DNA from: Aulostomus chinensis
Taxonomy: Eukaryota; Chordata; Actinopteri; Syngnathiformes; Aulostomidae
Direction of reading: 5' to 3'
Length of the DNA: 64,000 nt
Assembly (NCBI GenBank): GCA_037954235.1
Contig: JBBMOA010000015.1
Span: forward strand, 2,357,001 to 2,421,000
In this document: positions 1 to 13,421 of the stretch, piece by piece
Position numbering within the stretch: the first letter of the stretch is position 1
How the letters are laid out: the number at the start of each line of letters is the position of its first letter
Notes under the pieces: generated by a model
Databases searched by the model: none
What the model was told of the DNA's origin: nothing
The model's input: the letters and a program-made list of their open reading frames with translations, nothing else
Made by a program: the position numbers and the translations under genes

Positions 1-898
1 CTCTGCAGCACAACGGTGTTTAATTCAAAATGACACGCAGGTATTCTTTGAGAAATTTTGCACTTTCCTCCCGTTTGAAAATTATGGTGGGACACTTTGC
101 AATTTCAATTAATTGCACAGGCAAAAGAAAGAACCTGAGCGGACACACTTCAAAGTCAGATAACCCAATTATATGCTGAAACATGTATAAATTAGCTTCT
201 TCAGACAATCGCACGGGGAAAATCCTCCGCTCACAACGCCACTCTTTGATTGGGCGGTTGATCTTTTAACAACGTCCATTATCAGGGCTGAGGGAGCGGG
301 GGAGGATTTGAGGTTTAAGCATCTATTTATCCTCTCCCTTTTCAAAAGTCAAGTTCAAAGATCCAGACCAGCGGCCTTGATCTGTCAGCTAAGACGACCT
401 CGAGACTCACCCAGCGACTCCCACAATCGTCTCACGGCAGACACGACCACGCAAGACGGTGCTCAAGGAGGGTTATTAACTCTGATGATATTAAAGCCAG
501 TAAACAAGCTTTTGATGTTTGTCCCTCGTGCTCCGGCCCGGACAGCTTAAGCAAATTAAAGCGGGCCTTTCGCTGTGATGAAATGCTTCTTGCGTGTTTC
601 AGCCTTTCCTAATTGAATATTCAGCTACCAGACTTTCCCAAGCAGCTTCTCTGATGTAACCCTCCGTCCACAGTTTGAGTGATTCTCAAAGGCCTTTGAA
701 ATGGTTCTGAGGCCTATAACAAGAGAACTGATGGAAACCACAGGGCCAGTGTCAGTGACGGAAGCGCTGCCAGTTCGTTTATACCCCGACGTTAGCATTC
801 GTTAGCCTGGGGGCTACATGACAGAGCTCCTGCTGTACTGGACAAAGGTCCAGCGACACTGGCGAGAGCCAATATGAAGTCTTTTCCAGCAGTTGCAG

Positions 899-901
<3 letters not shown>

Positions 902-930
<29 letters not shown>
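902..930. repeat. (TG)n microsatellite
   Basis: Pure TG dinucleotide run, about 14 units, continuing imperfectly to 937. Confidence 0.95.
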
Positions 931-932
<2 letters not shown>

Positions 933-3900
933 TGTGTACATTATTGTTCTATGCTCTTTGTTATGTCTGGGTTTGACATATAAACATGTGCTCATAGTTG
1001 TCTTTGAGTGTTCCATGGTTGATTTTGATTGAACTAAGGGTTTTGTAACTCTGCTCTCGGGTTTCACTGCAACGATCCAGTGTGTATTGATCAAGTTTGG
1101 CGTGTAAAGTAGCAACTGGCTAATATTTAAATGATGAGAAAACTCTTGCGGTGAATGATGGTTAACACAAGAGGATAAGCAGGAGAGCATGAAGGCAACA
1201 TGACTTTGAAAATATTGAATTTGAGAAGAATAAACTTGTTCAAAAAGTTCTACAAAGGGATGAAGTTAAGTTAGTTCAACTTCCAAACTGAGTTTTCTGA
1301 GGGGAAGCTATGCACTGTGGCTACAGGAACTGCTTCTTTTAAAATGGGAAAGGCACCAATTTTACACATGAGGATCAGTTTTCTTGCCATGAAGAGAGAC
1401 GGATCTTATGGAGAAATACCTGCTGGATGTCTTCTGGGGCTCTTGAGGGGTTCAGAAGTCCACTACAACTGAATTAGACCTAATCAACTGTTTAATCACA
1501 ACAAGCACAGTAACAATTACTAGTCTTAACTGATTTAGACATTATCAATCAATCAGAGCAAACACTGTGAGTTAGGGGTTGGTGTGCGTCTGTTGTGACA
1601 AGTGACAGGACCGCTCCTACTGACCGTGTGTTATGTAGCCTTTCGCAACAACAGTGTGTTTTCAGGCTGGTCGATGTCAGTGTTCCTGGTCTCCGCTGGG
1701 CAGCAGATGCCAAACTGGCTGGAGGTGGAGGAAGCCCACAGCGCCGTGAGTCCTCCGGCTCTGCAGGGGGCTCTGCAGAGTCAGACATTTCACCAGCAGG
1801 TTTGCTGATTGTCAACCTCATTTGGCTATTTTTGGATACGGTTTCCAAAATAAACTGGTGACATTTGCTTTTCAACTTTGTGTAAGTAGCCAGCTGAAAT
1901 ATGATATATGGAAGGGAATCTTTGGAAAACAAAAGAAGCTAATACTTACTGTGCAGCACTTCAGGGGCCATCATTTATTAAATAGGGCTCTGGGTGGGGT
2001 GTGTTATATCGATATGACTGCATATTAGATAAGTTTGACATATGCTGCCTTTTAAATATGGGGATAATCCTCTCCACCCAGCTCCGCCAGCTGAAAAATG
2101 ATGCTCCATGTGTAGCAGCTTGTGCTCCATGAGTATTATGAATGAGGGAGTGAGTATGCGAGGTGTTTTGAGGCTGCTACAACATGTGGGCGTCCCCAGA
2201 TACAATTAAAAATTGATTTATATTGTCTACCCAAGTGCGACTAATATTACATCCAACATTACATCATCTGGGCTGGCCTTGCTGGAGTTAGCTGCTATTG
2301 CTAACGTCACGTCTTCTACATGGACTCTCGCGTTAACACTTTAAATATCACAGCATGAACTTACCTTTGACCCCGAAATTGAGCTACCAGTCACTCAGGG
2401 TCATGGATAAACAAAGACTAGTCTGATCTCTTTTCACGTGTAATGGAACAATCTGCCTCCGAGTCATTAATATCCACATTACTGATGCCTTCCCCAATCA
2501 ACTCTCCTTCTTATTCAAACTTTGTGCGTCAGCAGTTAATTCTCTTTGTCTAAGAAGATGGTGTCAATTTGGAGCTTCCCCATCCTTTAATTCATTAGAA
2601 GAAAAAGGCCCTCGAGGCAGATTCCACACTCCAGAGTCGAGCTGATGCAGTGGATCGCATTTCAGCTTTCATCAGTCACATCTTCAAAAGACGCTGGCAG
2701 CCACTACACTGCCTGAAAAGTCGACTCTGCAGAGCGGGCCCTCAATAAAACCCGTCTGTGGCTCGGACATCGCACTCCTGTGTGTGGGTCTTATCTGTGA
2801 ACAAAGCCTGTTATCACGCCATGTGTCACGCTCCGTGACATTTCACACATCAGGTTATAACGCCATCAGCCAAACACGGACCTAACTCCAGACATCCTTA
2901 TTGAAGATCAAGTCAAACTCATCAGGCTTAAAGACTTCCTTCACGGCTGAGCCCTGACTTTAAAAGACACAGCCAAGATTCTCAGTCCTATTAAGTCCAA
3001 TAAATCTGTCACAAGTAACTGAGTGTAGTGAGAAGTCAAGCCAGGTATCGCATCTCAACACTCATTCTGATGTGGAGAAAAAGCTGAAAGTACCGAAAGC
3101 AGGAACTGATGAGATTAACTTCATCTGTAATTAGACGGAGGAATTACTCTTGTGGGGATTCGGTGATTCAGGGTTTATCCCTGCACTCCTGGCTGATTTG
3201 CAAGCTTACCAGCACACCACGCAATGTGTGAAGAAAATGTGTATTAAAATCAATAATCATCAAATGAAGTCTTACGAAGAGCCGTCCTGGAACTGCTTCC
3301 TCCAGAAGCTCCTCCAGTTTGGTAGCATGTTCACGCACAGCAGCACTGTTTCTGTCTCAAATCAAGTAGTTTTAAAATGACATTTCAGGACAGTTTTGTT
3401 CGCTGTCAGCGTCTGTGCCCTTTGCTATGCAAGTAAAGACTTAATTCATGTACTGTTCCACTTAAACGTTAAGGTCAAATCCAGGTCCACTGTGCCGAGG
3501 TGATGCAGAGAAACAGGTAGATCGGAATGACGGCAGATGAATTCCAGTGTCCTATCAACAGTTGCTGTTGGTTCTCCTCCGCCAGCCAATTTCCCGCCTC
3601 TCTGAGTGCTCCTGGGAGACCCTTAAACAAAGACACGAGTCCTCTGGGGAATCTGCCCAACAAATGCCCCGCAACCACTGACTGAACATGAGAAGACGAC
3701 CAACATAATTAGGCCTGCACAATGAATCAGCTGAGGGGAGCGTCCCACTCATAGCGAATGCTCGAATGACTTTACAAGGCAGCACGTAATATCGTCACCA
3801 GGCATCCAAGCTCTTAACGGTGGAGATATTTTCTTACTGAAGTAAAGCCACTAAGTGTGTTTAGCAACTAAAAACAGCCTATTTGAGGCTGGAACCGGCT

Positions 3901-6900
3901 AATTAAGATTCCAAAGCTACAGCCGGTTGCAGAGTTTATGCTAACGTTGAGCTTACACAGAAATAAAAACAACACTGCCAGATGTATGGCATATCCATGG
4001 CACGGCACAGCCCATTAGCACGAGAGGCAAACACCGTGAAAGATACTCTGGTGAGCCCTGGGGTTAGCATGAATATTCATGCGCACATGTACACAAAGAT
4101 GTCTTTTCACCATCAAAGTCGGTCTGGATTTAAGCCGACTTCATTTTAATTTGACGGCAGATGTCGGCGCTGCCAGTGTGACAGGCATCACGAGCTTCAT
4201 TATTTCATCTGGAATGATGTCATTTATAAAAAAAGGTATCAGCCAAAAATACCACGTGATGGTAAATGCAGTCTACCTGATAGCTGTGTGCTTTCATTCA
4301 CACGTACTAGTACTACGGAAATATCTCAACATCTGCTAAACGTGGTACAGACAATAGCTTCCGGTTATGGCATCATGTATGCTATCTCTTAGCGCAAGAC
4401 CTTAAATTTTTGTGACACTTTTTCCTGGTGTTTTGGGGTTTTTGGAATGGTTCAGAACCCCACTGAGATATTTTAGGCAGACTTCATACCAGCATCAGTC
4501 CAGAAAGCTCCAGTTCTGCTGGAGTCTCTTCTCCTTCTCTCATCATCCATGATGGGGAACAATGAGGGCTCCATGATTCATCGGCTTTTTCCAGATGTCT
4601 GTTGAAATGTGTTTTCCAAAAATGTATCATATCAACTTTTTCGTTGGTTTGCCGAGAATTGTGAGGGCCGCTATTTCACATTTAACTCGTTAACTAATAA
4701 ATACGGAAATAATCCCTCAGTGAGTAGGAATTTCACCTTGCAGCTCTGCTCTCAAGTGTCTTTGCTTGAAAACAAGTTGATTTCTGTTGTCACATTAAAC
4801 CGTTTTCACCACCAGGTGTTAAAGGATCCTCCGGTCTTCCGTGTCCCATAAATTCCAGCCAAAAATACAAACAGGACCTGTTATATTTCCTATCTAGTTA
4901 CTTAAGTCACAAGCCATCAAGATATCATTTTGCATCCCCTTGATGAGGTGAACAGTGCCCTAAATATATGTTTGCAGGCTTTTTTGGACTCTCCAGGTGA
5001 TGCTCGGTTTGGCAGTTTGACATAAACCCCCAGAACAAAGGGAATCGGAGGCCTCGGCATTCCTGGGGACAATGATGTGGTCTGAGGTGATGCCTTCAGC
5101 AAATACACAAGACATCTGCATTGTTCCAGGAGGAGACAAAGCTCGTATCCATTGCAAGAGTGGTGACTTACAGACACAAGTGAAACCTCTTTCCAGTGAC
5201 ATAGTGCTGTGGTCACATTTCACACACACCTCAACCCCTCAGGATGAAGACGGGAACGTCTCCTTCCAGCCACCAGCATGACAGGAGTTCATTATTGGTT
5301 TTTTTTACTGACAACTTTAACGCCGATTCGCAGGCCGAGTCTCTGCTCGGATGACACAGAGCTCCAGTTATAGTTACAATGCAACACAATTCAGGGGCGT
5401 ACAGGCCAATGACTACCTTAAATATAACAACGGATGATATCCATCACCAATACTGGGCAGGTTCTTTGTCTTCCGCTACTGATCTTTCTTTTGTTTGTGT
5501 TGGTTGTGTTTATTGTTACTCCCAGAAATGCACATCATTGGATTTTGCTGATATCTAATAAAGACATTTGCAAATAGATGATATCTACACGTGTCAATAT
5601 TATCCGTACAAAAGTAAAGTTTGCAGGATGAACCCAGCAATTCACAAGTGTTTCTCTCATCGGCCGCAGTGAATTCCGTCAACAAGGTGAGTATCAGCCA
5701 CTACCGAGACATCACCGCTCTGTAACTTAGCACTGCTGTAGCAGGAAAAAGATGGAGATGTGTCCAGCTCGGCCGGGAGAGGATTTACATTTAAATTCAC
5801 ATCTACTTTTTTTGAGCGGAGGGCTCGCCAGATGAGGCCAGTGTGAAGAGTCTGGTGCTCCTGTTCTGTCCTGCAGGGGGCATCGATCAATATTCATTGA
5901 AAGTTCCTCTCTAGCTTCCTGATTTTGGAGGAAAGATGGTGCCTTTAAATTTTTGGGTATCAGGACCTTCTGAATTTACTGGGTGGTAAATAATGGAAAT
6001 GTTTATTCAGTTAAGCAGGCCGTAATATGGACAAACTTTCACTTGCACCTTCTGCAAGGATTCTAGTCGTGAGCTCTCCAGCATCATTAATTGACTCGAT
6101 GGCACCTTTTCTGTGTACACGCTTCCATGTGTGTTCCTTCAGAGCTACAGACACCAACAGAGCAGAGTAAATATTCCCAGGCTCCTTCAACTGCACTCAG
6201 AAAGAAAGAGGGCATGAGAGAGACGTGAGAGAAGACACGGGATGGGGTGCACGGCTCAGAAAAAGCGGGAAGGTCGCAGACCATTGTGGTGTTCAATTTC
6301 TCTGTAACATGAGCTGTGGGCTCCTAAGCCCCTGCTTGTTGCCCCCCTACCACAAAGTGGTTTGTGGATGGACGGGGTGTCAGATGTGTGCAGCTGCTGG
6401 TTAAGCTCTGTTTGCAGACCAAAGAGTGGAAAAAGCTGGGAAAGGATGCAGGAGAGAGACTAATGAAGGCGATACTGGAGAGTTTTTTTGTCTCTCCCTC
6501 TGGCACTGATGGGACTGCTGCCAGGACTTGGATTGTGGCCCAAGAGAGTGCCATGTGTCCCACAGATGGACCTCCTAAATATGATGGGGTGTCATGTACA
6601 GATGGCCAATTCTGCTTGAGCCGAGTGGCCAAACCTGCTCAGACTGAATGTCTTAGTTTAAAACAAAGAAAACCGGATTGTTACCCTTCCGATTCAGAGG
6701 GATGCTGCTGAGACAAATTTGGATGAACATCTTTTAATCATTAAACCTGCAGCTGTAACATAAATCTAAATAACAACAGACAGTGTGGTGCTTTTATTAT
6801 TAGGGCCTGAGCCCGGAGGTACCCTATTATGTTTGCTCGACACACTTGTTATTACTATTATTATCATTATTATCCCAGAGGAAACAAACAGAATATTAAA

Positions 6901-9311
6901 GCACCATTGTTCTGGACGTGGCTCTGAACTTGACTCATTGCACACCGTTGGCATGGTTAAAATATGATTTCCTGCATGCGCTCAGGGTGAAATTATGATC
7001 AAGGCTTCATGCACTTTTATAGCGGTGAGTTTTCAGTAAATCTGTAATGTACTGTAACGCTAGTTAAAACAGCAGAGCGGTGATTTTTAGAGGGAACTGA
7101 TCCAGGATCGGGCCTGAAAAGACAAACGCAAAAAGGGCACGTTTTCCAGTTTACTACAACTGTTGATGTGCCGACAAATGTCAGTCGCTCATCAGGAGTA
7201 ATACAGCTGGTACATGCTAGTGAAACACGAGGAGGCCGTAGGCTCAGTGGGTACATGAGGGTTCACGTGTCCTTGTTTCTACCATCGGGGCAGTTTCTGG
7301 TCATCTGCTTCCGTCTGGAGTGTGGAGAATTTGCTTAATCTCACATGTCGTACCTGGATGTCCAAATCATGAGCTGCAAAATGTTCTTGGGAATACAAAA
7401 AAAAACTGCGATAAACAGCATCGATCCATACTGAGGCAAGTAGTTATGGAGCCAACAACCACTGGACAAAAACACGCCGTGAATACCCAGAGCTCTCTGG
7501 GATTCAGAGGAGCTTTTAAGAAGCAAACCTTCAGCACTCTCCCACCACGGAGAGAGAAAAGGCTGATGTGGAGCCCTGCAGCAGTTTCTGCGCTTAAAAC
7601 AACCCTCAGAGTAGAGCTGGACACATTGTTTGTGATTTTGACAACAGCATGTGATGGGAGTTTAGTACGCAGTGACGGGTTATCCACCCCGATTAGACAA
7701 GCACCTCCAACCCCCAAATAAAGGTCCTGTCTTCTCCAGGGCAGTGTTCACTCCATAGATTTTTCACTGTTTTGAATTATGTGGTTTGAAAACTATGCCA
7801 GTCGAAAATGTTTGCGGCAGAGAGGTAGTCGATACAGGAGCTGCAGGAGAAATTCCCTCCCAGACGTGCAGGGATCAAACTACAGAGGCAGCTGCTGGAT
7901 ATAAAATCTCTCTTAAACATCAGCCCATCTACATGCAACACAAAGCCTGTGAAACCCTTCAGTTTAGGCTTAAGGGTGGATGTCGGCTCTTCGCCTGCCA
8001 GCTTTGATTTTTCACAAACATGCCTGGGATCCTGTGAGCATGCACAGGCTTTAAAGCAAAGACTGAAACCACAAAAAACAACAGAGAACAAGGACATGCA
8101 CGCAGTCTTTGCCAGCTCGAGTTAGGAGGCAGGTTTAGCACAGATCAATCAATGCCGCTGCCAAAATCTGTCAGAGCACCGTAAAATGACAATACACAAC
8201 TTAAACCACTCATTCTCAATTTGTCTTTCAGTCCTCTGATTACATTGTTGTTTGTATCAGGAGAAACCGGTTAAATTTTTCTTCACACAGCTGCTCCTGA
8301 GCTAAAGCATGCGGAAAGTTTTAAAGTTCAGCCAAATAAAAGCAACTGGTTCTGCCAAAGACGTGGTTTATTTTTTCAAATCTCAACACTCACTCATAGT
8401 TTCTGACCCAAACCGCCATCTCCCCCGAACCTCAACCGAGTGTTTTAGCAGCCTAAAACTAACAACACAGGATGCAAACCCCAGCGTCTGTTTTTTCAGT
8501 CAAGTGCGGTTCAGCAGACTGTTTCTCTCATTACAGAAATGTAAGACTCAAAGAACTTGAATAATCGCTGAATGTAATGAAAGGGGTTCACTTAACAGGA
8601 TGTACAGTCTTTGACTGTTCCAACATGCTGACATGCTACCAGTTAGTTGAATTAGCTTCTCCTAAATGCTGGAGCAAGGCATCAATACAACACCACGGGG
8701 ATCAAACGGTGCACTCTCTTTAATGAAAACAATGAGCCAATACAGTAGATTACATGGCTGTCAGGCCCGGCTATCACTCAGGCTAACGTACTAATCCCAC
8801 ATGAACAACTGCAGCCAACAGCTGCACTCTTCCTGCTTCCTCCAGACAGACGCAGCAGCGGCAGAACGAACGCCTCCCCAGGCATTCGGTCACTGAGACA
8901 CACGAAGCAGAGGTCAGTCGGACCAGTCAAGACTGACATGAGAAGATACATCATCACTCACGATTGGAAGAATTTCTTTTGCACAAAATATCATATAAAT
9001 CATCAATGGGCATTCTTTCATTGCTACACAGCCGAGGTGGGAGTCAGTCACACACACGCCATCATTGGCAGGTTCTAAGTCTTCAAGTCCCAATTACAGT
9101 GCTTACAATCAAGCAAGTCAAGTCGTACCAAATTCAGATTGGAGAGATTAAACAGAACAATGAGGGATATTTGTGCTGCATCAGTACAGCCACAGCACCA
9201 AACGGCCGACTCAGAGATCCACTGAAGCAAATGTTCAGCCCCTGGTGCTTTGGTGTCCTCACTAAAGCTGGGGTCAGCGACGGGCGGAGCCTCACACCCC
9301 TCCAGACGCAT

Positions 9312-9313
<2 letters not shown>

Positions 9314-9354
<41 letters not shown>

Positions 9355-9470
9355 ATAGAGAAGGATCCGGGTGATATTTAGATTTTGCATAAAGCGGCCA
9401 ACTAATGCTGCACTGTGGTGATACTATCACTTCCTGCATCCACTAGGTGGCACTGGAGAACACAAGGCTA
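9314..9470 (-). repeat. Interspersed element with a (CA)n end, copy 1
   Basis: A (TG)n tract at 9314-9351 is followed by about 110 bases that, read on the minus strand, match the block at 15640-15725. Shared segments include GCCACCTAGTGGATGC, CACCACAGTGCAGC and ATGCAAAATC, in the same order, and both copies run into a CA tract on the same side. The element is not one I can name. Confidence 0.6.
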
Positions 9471-11750
9471 CCTTAATATGATGCTGCGGTACATCACACG
9501 TGTCATCCCAGACCGAGATTCTCATCAAACACGTGAAGGCTGGGAAAGATCTGACCACGTCCTACGGACCAGGATGAAACTAAGATGCCATTGAACCAAA
9601 ACTCAAAGTCTTCACAACAACCCATCACCTGTTAAAAAAAAAAAGAAGCTATTTCCGGTTTCCACCAGGTGGCCCTTGGCTCCAGGCTCCGCCCACTCAC
9701 CCGGGTCTGTCTCAGAAGATGCATTAACGTCTTTCCACGAGACTCTGGGCATGGATAGAGCGGTTCTCTCGCAGTGTCCCAAATATGTCTCATTTTGAGA
9801 TGACGGACTACGTTGTTCTACGAGTTTCTCATCATAAAAAGACCCAAAACAACACTATTTTAATCTTTCTCTACATATTTTTGACTCCTCTGATTTTCAC
9901 AGCTGCCATCCTATAATTTTGGGCTTCCATCTGTCACTCAGTTTAATTGCCAAGGACTCTTTACGGGACAGAAAACTGACTTTGAAGGTCCTGCTAAGCT
10001 CTGAAATCCAGGGACGGATGAAGCATTATTTATTTAAAATATACAAGAATGGCACGGACTGAGTACGCCTGCCCGTTGCGTCTACTTTCTGCTCTGCAAA
10101 TGTCACCGTAAAAGCTCAGCTGCTGCTCTGATTTACTGCACCAACATAACACGGCCATCATACTGATGAACGCTGGTCACAGAGATCAATAAGAGTCGGG
10201 GTTCCTCTCGTACTCGGGATGGGCTTGTTTCCATGCAGGAAAATAGCTTTCAGTCACAAAATATATTTGAGTAAGTGCCCATCGAGGCCCATTAGGGAGG
10301 AGGTGAGTTTGGACAAAGCCTGATTTAGCAGCTCTTTAGAGGGCCGGGGTCTCTATCAGCAGCCAATGACCTAATCCAAAAACAGACAGCTTTACTCCGT
10401 CTCCAAAGGAGGTAGCGGGGAGATGAGGATTAAACAGACGTAACCCAATTAAGACAAGGCAGATAGAGCAAAAAAAAAAAACAGGGATTTAGGGGAAAAA
10501 AAGAGGGATAAGGTCAGGACAGAGCGAGTGTTGTCCTGTTGTGAGGGGAGAACCAAGGTTCCCATTTATTTCAGTGCAGGAGAGCTTTCTGTGTTTACTG
10601 GTGTCAAAGTTCATTGTGCAGGTTAGAAAATCAATGGTGCATCAACGGTAATGAAAAAAATGAAATATCTGCAGCCTCCTGTGTTCATATGCACACGACA
10701 CAGGGAATTATACATTCAACTGGAATTGGAAAAGATCGGAAAGGCAGGAAGTCCCGTGAAATCCCTTACATATGATGAGAAAACGGGAATAGAAACGATC
10801 CACGCGTGATGGAGTGGTAGCGGTCAGAAATCAAATGATAAGCGTGATGACGGACGTACAGGAAACTCCTCCAAAGGGTCGAAGCTGCCAGCAGCACGGT
10901 TGTCAAACTAATGAAATAAATGGCGGTGGTGGTGGTGGTGGTGGTCAGCGAGCTTTCTGAGGCTAATCAACACACACTGCTAACTACAAATCCACTGTTT
11001 TAGAAATCAGAATCAATTAACCGACTGTTTAGGCGTGAGCTGAAGTTCTCCCGCCACCTCAGTCGTTTTCTGCGATGGCGACGTAGGGGAGGAGCTCTCT
11101 TTTTCTCATCTGGACCCTCTGATGAACTCAAACATCTGAAATAATGGTTCGTTTTTGGCCTTGGCTCCTGCAGCATCAACACTGTCATCCATGTGGCTGC
11201 AACTGAAGGTTATTTCATTTACTTCCATTTTCTATCCACTGAATTGAGTGAATTGTTTGGACTTTAAAATATCCATTTTTCCCACGCAACAGTCTTTGAA
11301 TCTTGATTTTCTGTCACAAATAATGAAGTGAGGAAGTCTTCGTATTGAAGAATGTTGGACATGTTCGCTTGAAAAGAGACGGATTCCCTGGCTGACCAAG
11401 TACCTGCAATGTAACTGCCTTTCTATAAACTAATCAGTTAATTGGCCAACAACCCACGGGTGACTTCTCTCCAGCGGCAACAGGATGCGGCACCTCATCA
11501 CCAACACAAAGGCTGGGCAGTGACATCGATTACGTCATACACCGCAATGTTTTTTTCATGATATTGTATTGATATTTCTGTCCCTTGTACCAATGCAGTA
11601 ATGCGTTGTGATTTATTGTGACACATTTAGTACTGTGAGGACTTTGTCATGAGACCCCAACAGCGACTGAACACCCTCGCGACGTCTCTGGTTTCGTAAC
11701 TACAGTGGCTGTTCCACTCCTCCACCCATGTTTCAGCAAATTTTGTTCAG

Positions 11751-12332
11751 ATGAAGAGTTTTACAGAAAGAACCCCGATGACCAGTGAGCACGTGAGCAC
11801 ACCCCGAGACCATCAGATACTTGATACAAGAGAAGAGGAAATTGGAGAACAGGACAAAGGAACAAGACTGCGGTCACAACTAGCCTCAGAGTTCAGGAAC
11901 TACTGGTCCCATAAGACATTGCAGCCCCACTCCCAACATCATGTCGCCATTCTCTCAAACGATGTTGGGGACTCCCCTCAAAATGGCCCCAACAGTGACC
12001 AGTTCAGTAAACATTTCCATGGTAACAGAACCAGCGACATCTGTAAGATTGTGGGTTGTCACTTCCTGATCCAGGATGGGGTGGACACTGTTGAAGCCGG
12101 GTCAGCACTCAGGTTGAGACAGCGTCAAAATGATCAGCTTGTCCCTGCTGTCAATCACGGGGGTCCACATTCATGGGTCAGTGGAACACACAGGGGAACA
12201 CACAGGGGAACCACAAACATCCTAAATGACGCATCAATGCTCCAGTTATCAAAATACAAACACAACTATGACGTCGCAGTTTTTTTGTACATAATCACAC
12301 AACTCTACCCCCCCCCCAAAAAAAACAAATAA
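11751..12332 (+). other. Unassigned open reading frame, 193 codons
   Basis: This ATG-initiated frame is unusually long for the surrounding DNA, but I recognise no domain. The peptide is rich in His, Ser, Gln and Asn with no membrane segment or obvious motif. It contains a short tandem duplication (GTHRGTHRGT near its end) and finishes in a poly-C/poly-A run. The TAA stop overlaps a canonical AATAAA at about 12328-12333, so a polyadenylated transcript ending here is possible. It lies on the strand opposite to the presumed gene of this interval. It may equally be a chance frame or an old repeat remnant. Confidence 0.15.
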
Positions 12333-12726
12333 AGTGATGCACTACAATTCACGAGTTCTCTCTTTCTACCTGTGGTAACTGTAGCTGAAATGTGTTTGCA
12401 CCAGAGGCAGGATGGGAAATGATGTCCAAATTGATCTAGTTGTAGTCCTGCTGGATCCTCGGTCTTTGCAGCACCTTCAGTCACTAAGATCTGCTTTTTA
12501 TGTGTGAGATGGAGTCTGACTGTTGTCTTCTAGTCCATGATAGTTAAAACTTAAACAAACAAACAACTCTGCATGCTACTTCATAACTCACTTCACTTCA
12601 CACCTTCACCCAGTTTAACCAAAACCTTCGCTGCATTTGGAACGGTTTTTAGTAGCCATGAGGGCTAGGGGTCCTGATGAGATAAGCGTTTATACCAAAA
12701 AAGGTCTCAATTAGGTAACAAAAATC

Positions 12727-12766
12727 TCTCTCTCTCACACACTCACACACACACACACACACACAT
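12727..12766. repeat. (TC)n/(CA)n microsatellite
   Basis: Compound TC then CA dinucleotide run with one interruption. Confidence 0.9.
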
Positions 12767-13175
12767 CATCGTCTGCTTCATGTGCAGGAAAACACCCTCA
12801 AACATAACCAGGATCCTGGTTTGGAAACTGCTGTTTGGTCCCTTCAAGGGTTACTGTTGAAAACGTGTTACAACAACAGCATTAAACCCGGAGAACCTCT
12901 CCAGACCCAGAAAAATCAAGACTGCGCTGAGAAAAACAGTCACTTTACACGCAAGTCCACGTTGCTTCAGCGCTGCTTGGTTAATTGGTCCCAACAGAAG
13001 CAATTATGCGGTAATTAATCACACCTTCCTATTACGGCAAGTTTTTTTTTTTTTTAAACGTCTAGAATTAGAAGCTGGGAGATGTTACGCGTTCGTTAGC
13101 TTCCACATTTAAAACCAAAGCTGTTAAGCTAACGCTCGAGGCAGCGCGTGAGCTCGAAGACGCACTTTCACATCC

Positions 13176-13205
13176 AAGAAGAAGAAGAAGAAGAAGAAGA
13201 AGAAA
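13176..13205. repeat. (GAA)n microsatellite
   Basis: About nine GAA units within the presumed first intron, 170 bases downstream of the signal-peptide exon on the minus strand. A similar GAA run lies at 16615-16639. Confidence 0.9.
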
Positions 13206-13348
13206 CGCTGGCGACGTGACGCTCAGCCGTCGCAGCCGTGAGGAACCCCCTCACTCATTCAAACGTCCGACTGAACTTTACCGTTAAACACACACACTCA
13301 AGTACGCAAAAAGAAAAAAAATTTTTTTTTTAAAAAGGTTCAACTCAC

Positions 13349-13421
13349 CGCTCCAGCAGAGGAGGCAGACGGGGAGAACCAGCGGGAGAAACGCTCGGAG
13401 TCGGGGAGTCATGGTCTTCAT
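13349..13421 (-). CDS. First coding exon (signal peptide) of an unidentified secreted or membrane protein
   Basis: On the minus strand an ATG at 13421 opens a 24-codon reading frame that starts MKTMTPRLRAFLPLVL and ends CLLCWS, followed by one extra base and a perfect splice donor (G|GTGAGTTG, donor at 13341-13348). A second in-frame ATG lies three codons later at 13412. The peptide has the charged start, hydrophobic core and small residues of a cleaved signal peptide, and the phase-1 donor is typical of genes whose next exon encodes an immunoglobulin or other extracellular module. The exon sits in a locally CpG-rich, GA-rich stretch, as expected near a promoter. I could not find the next exon anywhere in 1-13340, so the first intron would exceed 13 kb. 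The gene is not identifiable from the signal peptide alone. A long-intron adhesion or guidance receptor is a reasonable guess and no more. Confidence 0.6.

Larger units (their letters stand above)
1..13348 (-). other. Presumed long first intron, no coding exon recognised
   Basis: No reading frame here combines a convincing protein family with splice sites. The stretch contains microsatellites (902-930 and 9314-9351 TG; 12727-12766 CA; a GGT run near 10923-10942; a GAA run at 13176-13205) and short repeats. One is a block at about 9355-9470 that recurs inverted at 15640-15720. The longest open frame, 11751-12332, is listed separately. Assignment as an intron rests only on the splice donor at 13341-13348. 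Confidence 0.4.

Noticed and set aside
9075..9374. Frames with repeated His-Thr or Cys-Val (also at 792-1190, 15562-15938, 29440-29819, 55049-55551)
   Set aside because: They are translations of CA/TG microsatellites.
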